This document shows, piece after piece, positions 63,041 to 64,000 of a stretch of DNA of 64,000 nt. The notes below the pieces were generated by a model. The model made no database searches. It saw nothing but the letters and a program-made list of their open reading frames with translations, and was not told the origin of the DNA. The stretch is from Rhodoferax_B ferrireducens_A (GTDB lineage Bacteria > Pseudomonadota > Gammaproteobacteria > Burkholderiales > Burkholderiaceae_C). The stretch lies in the NCBI RefSeq assembly GCF_031458075.1, contig NZ_JAVDXT010000003.1, positions 62,001 to 126,000 on the forward strand. The letters run 5' to 3'. Numbering within the stretch: position 1 is the stretch's first letter; each line of letters starts with the position of its first letter. The translations under genes and the position numbers were made by a program.

Positions 63041-63655
63041 CTAAACTGGCTTGGTGTCGATAAAGCTCTGCCGCTGCATCAGCTTGTCTTGCAATTTGCC
63101 CAGGTTCGGGTGGCGGCTGCGCCAGTCCACCGCCGGGAAGCGGAATTCCAGCCAGCCCAGCGCGCAGCCCACGGCGATGTCGGACAGGCTCAGGTGGATG
63201 CCGCTGCAAAACGGCTTGTCGGCCAGGCCGCGGGCCATGGCTTTCAGGGTGGCGTCGATCTTGCCCATCTGGCGGTCGATCCAGGCCTGGCTGCGCTGGG
63301 CCTCGGGGCGGTCCACCCAGACGGATTCCATGCGTGCCAGCAGGCCGGCATCGCACAAGCCGTCGGCCAGCGCTTCCCAGGTTTTGACTTCCACGCGTTC
63401 ACGGCTTTGCGCCGGAATCAGCTTGCCGACGGGCGACAAGGTGTCCAGGTACTCGACAATGACCCGCGAATCGAACACGGCTTCGCCGCCTTCCATCACC
63501 AGGCAGGGCACTTTGCCCAGAGGGTTGGACTCGGAAATATTGGTGCCCGACGCCCACACGTCCTCCAGCACCAGCTGGTAGTCGAGCTTTTTTTCGGCCA
63601 TCACAACGCGCACTTTGCGTACGTAGGGGCTGGTGAGAGATCCGATGAGTTTCAT
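63041..63655 (-). CDS. Glutathione S-transferase family protein
   Basis: 204 residues from ATG 63655. N-terminal thioredoxin-like domain (MKLIGSLTSPYVRKVRVVMA, with SPY at the glutathione-activating end, and VPCLVMEGGEAVFDSRVI), then all-helical domain with SGIHLSLSDIAVGCALG. Substrate unknown. Shares the strand and a 3-base gap with metX, likely one transcript. Confidence 0.9.
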   Translation of the reverse strand: MKLIGSLTSPYVRKVRVVMAEKKLDYQLVLEDVWASGTNISESNPLGKVPCLVMEGGEAVFDSRVIVEYLDTLSPVGKLIPAQSRERVEVKTWEALADGLCDAGLLARMESVWVDRPEAQRSQAWIDRQMGKIDATLKAMARGLADKPFCSGIHLSLSDIAVGCALGWLEFRFPAVDWRSRHPNLGKLQDKLMQRQSFIDTKPV

Positions 63656-63753
63656 GGGCAAGATAGGACTGGGGATGCGTCCATTCTAGCGATTCACCCC
63701 CCTTGCAAGAACGCCGGTTGGCCCCATGGTGGCGCGCATCCTACAATTCAGGG

Positions 63754-64000
63754 ATGAATCTTTCCACGATCTCGGCCCTGTCGCCACTGGACGGCCGCTA
63801 CGCCGCCAAACTCGCCACCCTGCGCCCTTTGATGAGCGAACAGGGCTATATGCAACGCCGTGTCCAGGTCGAAGTCGCCTGGTTCATCGCCCTCAGCGAC
63901 GCCGGTTTCGCTGAATTCAAGCCGCTGACCCCGGGCGCGCGTACCTATTTGCTGAACCTGGTGAAGAACTTCAGCGAAACCGATGGCCGCGCCATCAAGG
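63754..64000 (+). CDS. purB: Adenylosuccinate lyase, 5' part
   Basis: The first 82 codons, from ATG 63754, run off the window. MNLSTISALSPLDGRYAAKL and RRVQVEVAWFIALSDAGF are the PurB start. Acts in IMP and AMP synthesis. Fourth pur gene of the window, after purE, purK and purC. Confidence 0.95.
   Translation, partial: MNLSTISALSPLDGRYAAKLATLRPLMSEQGYMQRRVQVEVAWFIALSDAGFAEFKPLTPGARTYLLNLVKNFSETDGRAIK

Overview
The window is high-GC, densely packed proteobacterial chromosome. Family content and gene pairings (metX-metW, ssb beside an MFS gene, Bug-family receptor, MetX-type methionine synthesis, small Comamonadaceae-like intergenic repeats) point to a betaproteobacterium of the Burkholderiales, most likely a Comamonadaceae member close to Rhodoferax; the genus is inference. 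No rRNA, tRNA, CRISPR array, transposase or prophage was seen.

Layout. 1-7,050 (minus strand): a continuous, mostly overlapping operon: ABC ATPase, two permeases and NMT1/THI5-like receptor, then a RutR-like TetR regulator, pseudouridine kinase (psuK), pseudouridine-5'-phosphate glycosidase (psuG) and a PhyH-type Fe(II)/2-oxoglutarate dioxygenase cut by the window edge. A RutR-like operator lies before its first gene. It reads as a dedicated pseudouridine (or modified pyrimidine nucleoside) import and breakdown system with an unexplained oxygenase. 7,141-12,585: a 1,470-residue hybrid histidine kinase with a 3-base gap to an HD-GYP response regulator. 12,773-21,589: ssb, an MFS exporter, uvrA, a DMT exporter, a yqjD-yqjE-yqjK-like membrane trio and a chemoreceptor.

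21,794-25,833 is a lower-GC block: a DUF1800/DUF1501 secreted pair flanked by an intact and a frameshifted copy of the same small membrane protein, each followed by the same short repeat. 25,842-31,561 (minus): an aspartoacylase-like enzyme, Bug receptor and LysR regulator, then pyrF, an iron-sulfur-less uracil-DNA-glycosylase relative, rimI and tsaB. 31,723-36,273: PBP4 (dacB), an SGNH lipase-like lipoprotein, OmpW, and a second SGNH lipoprotein lacking its catalytic residues. 36,339-42,751: Sua5/TsaC, purK, purE, a CnoX-like thioredoxin, and small proteins including one with two L7/L12-like repeats.

42,775-54,065 is a sugar-acid utilisation cluster: glucarate dehydratase, aldose epimerase, a second enolase-superfamily dehydratase and a complete peptide-type ABC transporter on one strand; a DapA-family lyase and FadR-type GntR regulator on the other. 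Two similar operators overlap the two divergent promoters. 54,161-59,537 (minus): purC, bioA, bioF, bioD and a cytochrome P450, all abutting or overlapping. 59,656-64,000: LysE exporter with divergent YafY/WYL regulator, metW, metX, a glutathione transferase and the start of purB.

A family of about 50-base elements occurs at least ten times, five times between genes and five times inside reading frames (permease, UDG-like, purK, cnoX, bioF), always without breaking the frame. This and the pseudouridine operon are the most unusual things here.
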